The position numbers and the translations under genes were made by a program. This document shows positions 38,367-46,635 of a DNA stretch of 64,000 nucleotides, in pieces. Where the stretch lies: contig NZ_SRMB01000002.1 in NCBI RefSeq assembly GCF_004745645.1, positions 744,001 through 808,000 of the forward strand. The letters run 5' to 3'. Position 1 is the stretch's first letter, and every line of letters begins with the position of its first letter. Origin of the DNA: Hymenobacter metallicola. GTDB lineage: Bacteria > Bacteroidota > Bacteroidia > Cytophagales > Hymenobacteraceae. Under the pieces are notes generated by a model. The model was not told where the DNA came from. It made no database searches and saw only the letters and a program-made list of their open reading frames with translations.

Positions 38367-39074
38367 ATGACTTACCTTCTCGAAGCCCGGGCTCTGCGCA
38401 AGCAGTACGCCGACAAGCTGGCCCTGCGCGGGCTGGATTTGCAGATTGCTCCGGGCGAAATCTTTTGTTTGCTGGGCCAAAACGGGGCCGGCAAGTCCAC
38501 GACGATTAATCTGTTCCTGGGCTTTGTATCGCCTACTTCGGGCGCCGCCTTCGTCAATGGGCTGGAAGTAGCGGCCAACCCGCTCAAAATCAAAGAATAC
38601 CTGGCGTACATTCCGGAGCAAGTCATGCTCTACCCCCACCTGACGGGCCTGGAAAACCTGGCTTTGTTCAGCAGCCTGGCTGGCTACCGGTACTCCCAAC
38701 CGGAATTGCAGGGCTACCTCACCGATGCCGGCCTGCCCGCCGAAGCGGTGCGGCGGCGGGTGGGCACCTACTCCAAGGGCATGCGCCAGAAAGTGGGCAT
38801 TGCCATTGCCGTGGCCAAGCACGCCCAGGTGCTACTGCTCGACGAGCCCACCTCCGGCCTCGACCCCAAAGCTTCCAACGAGTTTTCGGAGCTGCTGCGG
38901 CGGCTCAGCGCCCAGGGCACCGCCGTGCTCATGGCCACCCACGACATTTTCCGGGCCAAGGAAGTAGGCACCCGCGTGGGCATCATGCGGGAAGGAGAGC
39001 TGGTGGATGTGCGCCCCACCGCCGCTCTGAACGCCCAGGAACTGGAGCAGCTTTACCTCACCTACATGCACTAG
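38367..39074 (+). CDS. ABC transporter ATP-binding protein
   Basis: 235 residues. Walker A GQNGAGKST (37-45), a variant signature YSKGMRQK, Walker B VLLLDEPTSGLDP and the switch His in MATHD are all present. It resembles the CcmA/NosF class, which pairs with ABC-2 type permeases. It lies between the TonB receptor and the two DUF3526 permeases, with eight bases to the next gene. Confidence 0.94.
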   Translation: MTYLLEARALRKQYADKLALRGLDLQIAPGEIFCLLGQNGAGKSTTINLFLGFVSPTSGAAFVNGLEVAANPLKIKEYLAYIPEQVMLYPHLTGLENLALFSSLAGYRYSQPELQGYLTDAGLPAEAVRRRVGTYSKGMRQKVGIAIAVAKHAQVLLLDEPTSGLDPKASNEFSELLRRLSAQGTAVLMATHDIFRAKEVGTRVGIMREGELVDVRPTAALNAQELEQLYLTYMH

Positions 39075-39081
39075 CCCGCTG

Positions 39082-40500
39082 ATGATCCATAGCATTGCGC
39101 AAAAAGAATTCGTCAGCACCCTACGCGACCGGCGCTTTGTGGTGCTGAGCGGGCTGGTGCTGGCCCTGCTGCTGGCCGCTACGCTGGTGGGCCGGGCCTC
39201 CTACCGCAGCCTGCAGCAAGAACGGGAGCTGGCCCAGGGCACCGTCAACGAGCAGTTTCGCAACCAGCCGGCCCGGCACCCGCACCGGGTGGCCCACTAC
39301 GGCTCATTTGCCTTCCGGCCCAAGTCGGGCCTGAGCCTGCTCGACGCGGGCGTAGACACCTACACGGGCAGCGTCGTGTACCTGGAAGCCCACCAGCAAA
39401 ACAGCGTCAACTTCAGCCAGGCCCAGCAGTCGGGCTCCCTGATTCGGTTTGGGGAGATGACCGTGGCTTTTGTATTGCAGCTGCTGGTGCCCCTGCTCAT
39501 TATATTTCTGTGTTTCGGCGCCTTCACGCAGGAGCGCGAAACCGGCATGCTGAAGCTGCTGCTCAGCCAGGGCGTCAGCTTGCGCCAGGTGGCCTGGGGC
39601 AAAATCCGGGGTCTGAGCCAGGCCGTGGCCCTGGTGGTGGCCCCGGCCCTGGGGCTGGCCGCCGCGCTGCTGTTTACGGGCGAGGAATTTGCCGCCGGCC
39701 CCGACCTGCTGCTGCGCCTGCTCTTGTTTGGCCTGAGCTACGCCCTCTATTTCTTTCTGTTCGTGGTGGGGTCCGTGGTGGTATCGGCGCGGCAGGCCAG
39801 CTCCCGGGCGGCCCTGGTCACCCTACTCGGCCTCTGGATTCTGGGCTGCATCATCCTGCCCAAAGCCACGGCCAACCTGGGCGCTTCCCTGTATCCGACT
39901 ACCACGAAAGCGCAAATGGACGCCCAGGTACACGAGCAGGCCCAGCACGGCATCAATGGCCACGACCCGCACGACCAGCGCGCCGCCGCTTTGAAAGCCG
40001 CCCTACTTAAACAGTACGGGGTCGACTCCGAGGAAAAGCTGCCCGTCAGCGTGGCCGGCCTGCAAATGGCGGCGGGCGAAGCATACTCGGCCAAGGTGTA
40101 TCAGCAGCATTTTGCGGCTCTGAATGCCACGTACCAGCGCCAAAACCGCCTTTCCGACTGGGCCGGGCTGCTGAACCCCTACCAAGCCATCCGGCCGCTG
40201 TCGATGGGCCTGGCCGGCTCCGACTTTGCCCACTACGTGCACTTTCAGCAGGCCGCCGAAGCCTACCGCTACATGCTGGTGCAGCGCCTCAACCACCTAC
40301 AAGCCGGCATGGGCTACGGCGACAAGGAGCGGCGGCTGGACGCCCGCACCTGGCGCGAGCTGCCGGTATTTGCCTACCACGCCCCCACGCTGGGCTGGGC
40401 CTGGCCCCACTTGCTGCTGCCCCTCGCGGCGCTGCTGCTCTGGGGCGTGGGCCTGAGCTGGCTGGGGCTGCGGCTCATTTCTACCACTTCTGTTACCTGA
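39082..40500 (+). CDS. ABC-2 type permease, DUF3526 family (first of pair)
   Basis: 472 residues. One N-terminal membrane helix (VVLSGLVLALLLAATLVG), a large extracytoplasmic domain (about 45-135), then a block of helices starting MTVAFVLQLLVPLLIIFLCF and containing the ABC-2 permease signature FTQERETGMLKLLLSQGVSL. A second extracytoplasmic part (about 270-430) precedes the last helix. DUF3526 proteins often come as unequal pairs beside an ABC ATPase. The next gene begins four bases after the stop, so the two are probably translated together and form a heterodimeric membrane part. Confidence 0.9.
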   Translation: MIHSIAQKEFVSTLRDRRFVVLSGLVLALLLAATLVGRASYRSLQQERELAQGTVNEQFRNQPARHPHRVAHYGSFAFRPKSGLSLLDAGVDTYTGSVVYLEAHQQNSVNFSQAQQSGSLIRFGEMTVAFVLQLLVPLLIIFLCFGAFTQERETGMLKLLLSQGVSLRQVAWGKIRGLSQAVALVVAPALGLAAALLFTGEEFAAGPDLLLRLLLFGLSYALYFFLFVVGSVVVSARQASSRAALVTLLGLWILGCIILPKATANLGASLYPTTTKAQMDAQVHEQAQHGINGHDPHDQRAAALKAALLKQYGVDSEEKLPVSVAGLQMAAGEAYSAKVYQQHFAALNATYQRQNRLSDWAGLLNPYQAIRPLSMGLAGSDFAHYVHFQQAAEAYRYMLVQRLNHLQAGMGYGDKERRLDARTWRELPVFAYHAPTLGWAWPHLLLPLAALLLWGVGLSWLGLRLISTTSVT

Positions 40501-40503
40501 TGT

Positions 40504-41886
40504 ATGCACACATTCCGGATTCTGTTTTCCGCCGAGTGGCACCACTTCCGCGCGGCCAAAGGCTTGGTGCTGCTGTGCGGCCTGCTGCTGGCCACGGGCC
40601 TCTACGGTATTTACTACGGCACCACCGAAATTGAGCGGCAGCGCCAGCACCTGGCTACCCTGCCCGAGCTTACCCGCCGCAACATTGCGGAGCTGAAAGA
40701 GAAATTCCCCGGTCCGGCTGATGCCGGCGACATCGGCTACTACCACTCAACATTCGCCGTGCACCACCCCGACTCGTGGGCGGCGCTTTCCCTGGGCCTG
40801 CGCGACGTGAACCCCACGTACGTGAAGCTGCGCCTGCTGGGCCTGCAAAACCAGCTCTACGCCGCCGACAACACCAACCCAATGAAGACGCTCAGCGGCA
40901 ACTTCGACCTGGCCTTTGTGCTGGTATACCTGTTTCCGCTCCTTATCATTGCCCTGAGCTTCAACCTGCTTTCCGGGGAGCGGGAGGAAGGCGTTCTGCC
41001 GCTGCTGCTGGCTCAGCCGGTTCGCCCCGCGGTGGTGGTCGGGGCCAAACTAGCTTTCCGGCTGGTGCTGGTACTGACCCTGGCCCTGCTGCTCTCGGTG
41101 GTGGGCATGCTCTGGGCCGGGGTCCCCCCGGATGGGCGGGTGGCCAGCTGGCTGGTCCTGACGACACTTTACTGCCTGTTCTGGTTGGGCGTGGTGCTGG
41201 TCGTCGCGGGCCTGCAGCGCCCTTCAGCTGTGAATGCCGTGAGCTTGCTGGGCGTGTGGCTGCTACTGGTCGTGCTGGTGCCCAGCCTGCTGAATCTGGG
41301 CGTCGCCGCGGCCCGGCCCGTGCCGCAGGGTATTGCGCTGACCATTCAGCAGCGCGAAGAAATTCATGCCGGCTGGGACCGGCCCAAGGCCCAGACCATG
41401 AGCCGTTTTTTTGCTCTCTACCCCCAGTGGCGCGACACGACCACCATCCGGGAGCGGTTTGCGTGGCGCTGGTACTACGCCTTTCAGCACCTGGGCGACC
41501 TGGCCGTGGCCCGGCAGGCGGCTGCGTATGCGCAGGGCCTGCAGCAACGCTACGACCTGGTTGAGAAGCTCAACCTTTTGTCGCCAGCCATCAGCGCCCA
41601 AAGCAGCCTCAACGCCCTGGCCGGCACCGACCTGCCCACCCACTTGCAGTTTCAGCGCAGCGCGGAACGGCACCACGACGCGCTGCGGGCGTTTTACTAC
41701 CCCTTTCTTTTCCGCCGGGTTGCGTTTACCCACGCCGACTATGCTCAGGAACCAACTCATACTTTTATCAGTGCCCCGGAGCTAACTACTGTGCAGCACG
41801 GGCTCCTGAAGCTACTGCTGAGCGTGGCCCTGGTGCACCTGCTGGGACTAGGGCTGCTATGCGTGCGCCCTGTCACTCCCCGCTAA
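40504..41886 (+). CDS. ABC-2 type permease, DUF3526 family (second of pair)
   Basis: 460 residues with the same plan as its upstream neighbour: an N-terminal helix (LVLLCGLLLATGLYGIYYG), an extracytoplasmic domain, then helices with FNLLSGEREEGVLPLLLAQP, the family's cytoplasmic signature, and a final helix LLKLLLSVALVHLLGLGLL. The partners and the TonB receptor suggest transport of a metal complex or maintenance of a metalloprotein (NosY-like). The direction of transport cannot be deduced, but ABC-2 permeases are usually exporters, which is odd next to an import receptor. Confidence 0.9.
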   Translation: MHTFRILFSAEWHHFRAAKGLVLLCGLLLATGLYGIYYGTTEIERQRQHLATLPELTRRNIAELKEKFPGPADAGDIGYYHSTFAVHHPDSWAALSLGLRDVNPTYVKLRLLGLQNQLYAADNTNPMKTLSGNFDLAFVLVYLFPLLIIALSFNLLSGEREEGVLPLLLAQPVRPAVVVGAKLAFRLVLVLTLALLLSVVGMLWAGVPPDGRVASWLVLTTLYCLFWLGVVLVVAGLQRPSAVNAVSLLGVWLLLVVLVPSLLNLGVAAARPVPQGIALTIQQREEIHAGWDRPKAQTMSRFFALYPQWRDTTTIRERFAWRWYYAFQHLGDLAVARQAAAYAQGLQQRYDLVEKLNLLSPAISAQSSLNALAGTDLPTHLQFQRSAERHHDALRAFYYPFLFRRVAFTHADYAQEPTHTFISAPELTTVQHGLLKLLLSVALVHLLGLGLLCVRPVTPR

Positions 41887-42423
41887 AACCAGTCGGGGTG
41901 TAGCAGGCTGGCCCGGCGGTAAATATCACCCGTTGGCACCATGGTCCGTAGAGCAGGCTCGGGTAGTCTGCTCTACGAGCTTCCGGCTATACATTATCAC
42001 ATTTCTAAAATTATCGTCCTGCAACCCTGTTTTTTGATTGTTTTTTAAACGAATTGCTTAATTATCTCCCTTATTAGCAAAACAAGGCTTTTTCGATTAC
42101 GGGCTAAAAAGTGTGTGCAGTAGTTGTAGCCCGCGTGCGACGTAGGCGCCCCCACAACCCGTTGACAGCAGTACAGCCTCGTTTCCGCACTTGTTTTTCT
42201 TCGAAAAAGGCTATTATATTTAAATCACACCAGGCCCCGCTGTAGTCATCTGGCGCCTCATATCCGGCCTGCGCAGGGCGCTTCCCGCCCTTTATTCTAC
42301 TTGCCTTTTCGCCCTTTCGCGTCTTTTGCCCGTGCCAGTGCGTGGCCACTTACCCGCCTAGTTCTAGGTGAGCCAGGCGGGGCTTGCCCTTTCCAACCCA
42401 ATTCCCACTCTTACCCAATCTCC
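41887..42423. other. Long intergenic region, AT-rich centre, one hairpin
   Basis: 537 bases without a convincing gene. A hairpin with 10-bp arms is listed separately. The part at about 41990-42110 is clearly richer in A and T than the rest of the window. It probably holds the end of the DUF3526 operon and the promoter of the secreted glucanase, but no -7 box matches well. Confidence 0.45.
41947..41977. repeat. Short inverted repeat after the permease operon
   Basis: Arms CGTAGAGCAG and CTGCTCTACG with an 11-base loop, 60 bases after the permease stop. No U-tract follows. It begins with the same GTAGAG as the REP-like element at 33756, which hints at a common class of intergenic repeats, though five or six bases are weak evidence. 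Confidence 0.5.
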
Positions 42424-44676
42424 ATGAAAACCCCTACCCGTACCTTGTTGCGGAGCCTGCTTACCGGGCTTTGCGCGCTGCTTCTGACCACGGCCAGCTG
42501 GGCCCAAGGCAGCATTCCGTTTACCATTGCCAACAACTCGCCCTTCCCCGACACCGACCTCTACGTGGCCATCGTGGGCATCGACCCGGCCGGCAACCAC
42601 GTGTGGATCAACGCGGCCAACAGCCAGGTGTTGCCCATGTCCTCGTCGTACAATACCGTAACCGGCCCCACTTACAACGGCAACACCGGCCCGGGCCAGA
42701 ACTCCAAGTACGCGGCCTGCTTCACGCGGCTGAGCAGCATTCCCAATAAGACCTTCACCCTGCCCTACATTGCCGGCTGCCGGGTGTTCATTTCCCGGGG
42801 CCAGCAGCTCTATCTGTACTTCTTTGGCTCGTCGGGGGCGCCCTCGGGCTACGCGGCCCCCAACCACCAGAACCCGAACGACCCGAACAAGGGCATCATG
42901 TACGAGTTTATCGAGCTGACCAACAACCAGTTCGGCTTCTTCGGCAATACGACCCGCGTCGACGCCTTCCGCTACCCGATGGGGCTGGAGTTGATTGGCA
43001 ACGGCTACCAGAAGCGCACGGGTGAGCTGAAGTCAGCCGCCGACATCGTGGCCGCCTACAAAGCTAACGTGCCGGCCGAGTTTCAGGGCACGGTGAACAG
43101 CACCACCGGCGAAATCACCTTCCCCTCCAAAACGCCTGCCTTCCAGGACGGTTCGAACGGCACCGTAGCGGGCCCTTACGGCAACTACTTTAAGAGCTAC
43201 ATCGATGCCATCTGGAACAAGTACAAGACTACGGACCTGATTTTCTACGCCGGCAACGCGGGCGTGTTCAAGGGCCGCGTCGACGCCAACGACCGGCTGG
43301 TTGTGGTGGGCCAATCAGGGGCCTTTGCGGGCCGTACGGGCATTATTAACGGCCGCCCCACCACCCAGATGGCGTTTGAAGGCAAGGGCCTGCTCGACAA
43401 CCGCGTGAGCGACGGCGACTGTGACTTGGTAGTACAAGCCCAGATGACGGCCGCCATCAACCGCCACGTGGTAGACGTGACCACCGCCGCCCCCGGCCAG
43501 CAGAACTGGTACGATGCCTCGAAGTACTACCAGGCCGCGCCAGCCAACTACTACGCCCGCTTCTGGCACCTGCCCGGCATTAGCGTGGATAACCTCTCGT
43601 ACGGCTTTGCCTACGACGACGTGAACGACCAGTCGGCCACCCTGCACACGCCCCAGCCAACCCGGGTTATTGCTACTTTCGGCGGCTACGCCGGCAGCAC
43701 GCCGCCCCCAGTGGCGGGCGTGAGCACCATGTACAAGGACTGCAACTATACCGGCACGGCCGTTAACCTGCCCGTGGGCGACTATACCCTGGCCGCCCTG
43801 CAAAGCCGCGGCATTCTCAACGACGACATTTCCTCGCTCAAGGTAAATGCCGGCTACGAGGTGGTGCTCTACGAAAACGACAACTTCGGCGGCAGCGCCC
43901 TGACAGTGGGCAGCGCCGGTAATGGCTGCCTGGTAAACAACCCGCTGGGCACCGGCAACTGGAACGACAAGGCTACTTCGCTGCGGGTACGAGCCGCCAG
44001 CACGTCTACCTTCAGCGTGACGCTACAGGCCGAGGCGGCCAGCGTCAACAACGGCATGACGGTGGAAACTTGCACCGACGCGGGCGGCGGCCAGAACATG
44101 GGCTACGTGGACGCGGGCGACTACCTGGTCTGGAATGGCATCAACTTCCCCACCTCGGGCAGCTACACCATCGAGTACCGCGTGGCCAGCGGGGGCAGCG
44201 GGGGCACTATCTCTTCGGACCTGAACGCCGGCGCCATTCAACTGGGCAACTCGGCTATTCCTGGCACGGGCGGCTGGCAGAACTGGACCACGGTGTCGCG
44301 CACGGTGACCATCAACGCGGGTACTTACAACTTCGGCATCTACGCCCAAACCGGCGGCTGGAACATCAACTGGGTCCGCATCAGCAAGGCCGCCGCGGCC
44401 CGCACGGCCGGCACCACGCTGGCTACCAACTCTGGGCTCAGCCAACCCGAAGCCCTGGAGCTGTACCCCAACCCCGTAGCCGACCACCTGCAGCTGCGCG
44501 CAGCCGTGGAGCTTACGGGCAGCCAGTACCAGATTCGGGACGTCAGCGGCCGGGTGCTGCAACGGGGCATTCTCGACCAGGGCCCGGTGAACGTGGCGGC
44601 GCTGCCCGCGGGCATCTACACGCTGTCGGTAGTTACCAAAGACCAGCAGCAGGTACTGCGCCGCTTCGTAAAGTAG
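42424..44676 (+). CDS. Secreted GH64 beta-1,3-glucanase with crystallin-like and CBM6 domains, T9SS cargo
   Basis: 750 residues. Signal peptide ending TTASWAQ. Residues about 28-430 match glycoside hydrolase family 64 (IPFTIANNSPFPDTDLYVAI, then AFRYPMGLELIGNGYQKRTG and FWHLPGISVDNLSYGFAYDD), enzymes that cut beta-1,3-glucan (laminarin, fungal walls). A beta/gamma-crystallin-like domain follows (about 434-525, STMYKDCNYTGTAVNL and VVLYENDNFGG), then a CBM6-type carbohydrate-binding domain (about 530-655, YVDAGDYLVWNGINFPTSG). The type A T9SS sorting domain starts at LYPNPVADHL. It probably acts outside the cell. Monocistronic, with a terminator behind it. Confidence 0.9.
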   Translation: MKTPTRTLLRSLLTGLCALLLTTASWAQGSIPFTIANNSPFPDTDLYVAIVGIDPAGNHVWINAANSQVLPMSSSYNTVTGPTYNGNTGPGQNSKYAACFTRLSSIPNKTFTLPYIAGCRVFISRGQQLYLYFFGSSGAPSGYAAPNHQNPNDPNKGIMYEFIELTNNQFGFFGNTTRVDAFRYPMGLELIGNGYQKRTGELKSAADIVAAYKANVPAEFQGTVNSTTGEITFPSKTPAFQDGSNGTVAGPYGNYFKSYIDAIWNKYKTTDLIFYAGNAGVFKGRVDANDRLVVVGQSGAFAGRTGIINGRPTTQMAFEGKGLLDNRVSDGDCDLVVQAQMTAAINRHVVDVTTAAPGQQNWYDASKYYQAAPANYYARFWHLPGISVDNLSYGFAYDDVNDQSATLHTPQPTRVIATFGGYAGSTPPPVAGVSTMYKDCNYTGTAVNLPVGDYTLAALQSRGILNDDISSLKVNAGYEVVLYENDNFGGSALTVGSAGNGCLVNNPLGTGNWNDKATSLRVRAASTSTFSVTLQAEAASVNNGMTVETCTDAGGGQNMGYVDAGDYLVWNGINFPTSGSYTIEYRVASGGSGGTISSDLNAGAIQLGNSAIPGTGGWQNWTTVSRTVTINAGTYNFGIYAQTGGWNINWVRISKAAAARTAGTTLATNSGLSQPEALELYPNPVADHLQLRAAVELTGSQYQIRDVSGRVLQRGILDQGPVNVAALPAGIYTLSVVTKDQQQVLRRFVK

Positions 44677-44701
44677 GAGCACTCAGTAGCACACGCACCA
44701 G

Positions 44702-44730
44702 AAAGGCGGTCCTCGCGGGCCGCCTTTTTT
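44702..44730 (+). terminator. Terminator after the GH64 gene
   Basis: GC-rich stem aaggcgg / ccgcctt with a short loop followed by T6, 25 bases after the stop. Confidence 0.85.
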
Positions 44731-44879
44731 GGTGGGCGAGCCCCGACCATGTTGCCGGCTAAGACCCGAAGGGCGGTTCGGGCGGGAAGCGCGGCCTCAA
44801 CCTTTTCCACCACCGGCCAGTATTCAAGCAGAGTCAGGCCCTTCCAGTGGCCTGCTCTCCCACTTCTCTTCGCACTCCC

Positions 44880-45050
44880 ATGAAAAACTACCGTTTTCTC
44901 CTGCCTTTCTGCCTGCTGCTTCTCACCTTCTCGCTCAGCAGCTGCGACTTAGTTGGCGACATCTTCAAAGCCGGCGCCTGGACGGCCCTCATTGGGGTGT
45001 TTTTGGTAGTGCTGCTGCTGTGGTTCTTAGTGCGTAAAATCCGCCGCTAA
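44880..45050 (+). CDS. 56-residue lipoprotein with C-terminal membrane helix
   Basis: A very short protein. The first 22 residues form a lipoprotein signal ending in LSSC (C22). The mature part DLVGDIFKAGAWTALIG runs into a hydrophobic helix (about 31-51) and a basic end RKIRR. Small proteins of this pattern are, to my knowledge, common in Bacteroidota and sometimes carry misleading enzyme names; none of the residues supports an enzyme. A terminator follows, which supports a real gene. Likely an envelope-stress or membrane-associated peptide; function unknown. Confidence 0.72.
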   Translation: MKNYRFLLPFCLLLLTFSLSSCDLVGDIFKAGAWTALIGVFLVVLLLWFLVRKIRR

Positions 45051-45072
45051 GCCTGCCCAATAGTCATGCACG

Positions 45073-45102
45073 AAAAAAGGGCGCCTTGTAGGCGCCCTTT
45101 TT
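45073..45102 (+). terminator. Terminator after the 56-residue lipoprotein gene
   Basis: Stem aagggcgcc / ggcgccctt with a TTGTA loop, A-run before and T5 after; symmetric enough to act on both strands. Confidence 0.9.
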
Positions 45103-45177
45103 GGCTTACAACCCTCGCTCCTACTTCTGGTGCCTGTAGCTGGCAGGGGCGTTCTACAGAGGCACGAGCAGATAAAA

Positions 45178-45213
45178 GCAAAAAGCCTGGCTGTTTCCAG
45201 TCAGGCTTTTGCT
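45178..45213 (-). terminator. Terminator of the hydroxylase gene
   Basis: AGCAAAAAGCCTG and CAGGCTTTTGCT arms with a short loop; read on the minus strand it ends in a T-run, about 15 bases after the stop of the hydroxylase gene. Confidence 0.8.
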
Positions 45214-45227
45214 AGGAAAGTAGCGGC

Positions 45228-45908
45228 TTAGCTTTCGGCCTTCTTGCTGGGCATGGTGCCAATGATATGGTCCCAGAGGGTAGACGAAACGCCAAAGGCA
45301 ATTTCGTCCTGCCGGTAGTGGTGCTGGGCATGGTGAGTCCACCATACTTTCAGGAAGTTCTTCGGCGGCGCGTAGGCATGAATGGCGTAATGCACAAACA
45401 GGTACAGGGCGTAGCCAAAGGTGAAGCCGGCTAGAATACCGAAGGCGTAGCTGCCAAACGTGAAGCGGAAGATGAAGAACAGCAGCGAGGCCACAAACAC
45501 CGTAATGATGGGCGGCATGGCCAGGCGGGTTTTGTCTTTGGGATACTCGTGGTGGACGCCGTGCAGGGTGTATTGGAACTTGGCCTTGCGGGGCGTAGTG
45601 GCCGGAATGTGGTAGAGGTAGCGGTGCATGGCATACTCCACGTAAGTGAACATAAACCAGCCGAGCAAAAACAGGCCAAAAGCCGAAAGCCCGCTGATAA
45701 AGCCGTGGGTCAGGCCGTAGTAGAGGCTTACCACCGCCGTAATCAGGAAGATGGATACGGGCAGCGCAATGTGCGTGTGGGTAAGGCGCTCCAGCACGGG
45801 GTTTTTGAACAGCTGAGCCGAGCCCTTGTGCTTGGGCTTGATCTGGTCAGGCGTTTTCACCGGGGAAGGAGCTAGTTCGGGGGCTGATGTAGAGGAAGCG
45901 GAATTCAT
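45228..45908 (-). CDS. Sterol desaturase / fatty acid hydroxylase family membrane protein
   Basis: 226 residues. Several membrane helices surround the eight-histidine di-iron pattern: HRYLYH, HGVHHEYP, and HYAIH...WWTHHAQHHY. Enzymes of this family hydroxylate or desaturate lipid chains or sterols with oxygen. In Bacteroidota, members hydroxylate fatty acids of sphingolipids or ornithine lipids, or carotenoid rings; the substrate here is open. The ATG is preferred to a TTG two codons upstream. Confidence 0.9.
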   Translation of the reverse strand: MNSASSTSAPELAPSPVKTPDQIKPKHKGSAQLFKNPVLERLTHTHIALPVSIFLITAVVSLYYGLTHGFISGLSAFGLFLLGWFMFTYVEYAMHRYLYHIPATTPRKAKFQYTLHGVHHEYPKDKTRLAMPPIITVFVASLLFFIFRFTFGSYAFGILAGFTFGYALYLFVHYAIHAYAPPKNFLKVWWTHHAQHHYRQDEIAFGVSSTLWDHIIGTMPSKKAES

Positions 45909-45934
45909 AAGCAATGATCAGCTATTAGAAAAAG

Positions 45935-45942
45935 CAAAAGTA
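45935..45942 (-). promoter_or_regulatory. -7 box (TACTTTTG) for the hydroxylase gene
   Basis: Perfect TAnnTTTG on the minus strand, 26 bases before the ATG of the hydroxylase gene. Confidence 0.55.
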
Positions 45943-45988
45943 CACAGAGCCGCACAAACACTGCGCCGAATACGCAGCCGGGCTCAAG

Positions 45989-46510
45989 TTAGCCGCTCAC
46001 CCGATACTGGTGCAACAGCTGCTGCACAGCCGCAACCGTGCAGGCGCTGCCACTACAGCGTAGCGGCGCGCGGCTATAAAACTGTTCCCGGGCGGCTAAG
46101 GTTTCGCGCAAGCGAGTTTCCAGGGCCTGCGGGCTGTCCACCTGGGCCAGGAGCGGCCGGCTACCCGCCGCCCGTTGCACCCGCTGCAGCAGCTCCTCGA
46201 TGGGCACCTCCAGGTAGAGCGGGTAGCCGGTTTGGAGCAACAAGTCCATATTGGCGTGAAAGCAAGGTGTGCCCCCGCCCGTCGCCAGCACCACCCCGGG
46301 CAGTTCGGCCACCACCTCGCGCAGCACAGCGGCTTCGCGCTGCCGGAAATACGCCTCTCCCTCGGCCGCAAAAATATCGGCGATGCTGCGTTGCTCGCGC
46401 GCGACAATTTCTTCGTCCAGGTCACGGAAGGGCAGTTCGTAGGCGGCGGCCAGCGCCCGGCCCAGCGTCGTTTTGCCCGCCCCCGGCATACCAATCAAAT
46501 AAAGCCGCAT
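45989..46510 (-). CDS. aroK: Shikimate kinase
   Basis: 173 residues, standard length. Phosphorylates shikimate at O3 in the aromatic amino-acid pathway. The P-loop GMPGAGKTT (7-15), the magnesium/substrate Asp pair in DLDEEI (about 30-35), Arg in YFRQRE (54-59) and the substrate GGG (78-80) are all present. The lid residue R is in the stretch AAGSRPLL. The start codon is the only one that keeps MRLYLIG before the P-loop. Confidence 0.93.
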   Translation of the reverse strand: MRLYLIGMPGAGKTTLGRALAAAYELPFRDLDEEIVAREQRSIADIFAAEGEAYFRQREAAVLREVVAELPGVVLATGGGTPCFHANMDLLLQTGYPLYLEVPIEELLQRVQRAAGSRPLLAQVDSPQALETRLRETLAAREQFYSRAPLRCSGSACTVAAVQQLLHQYRVSG

Positions 46511-46635
46511 TGTGGTCAGGGTGCTAATGAGAAGAAGGTACTGTCAGGCAAGGACTTCGCGGTAAAAGGGCGGAGCGGCCTTCACAGAAGGCGGATGGCT
46601 TCGTGCCTCGCCATGGCACGTTGCTCAGCAGGACG

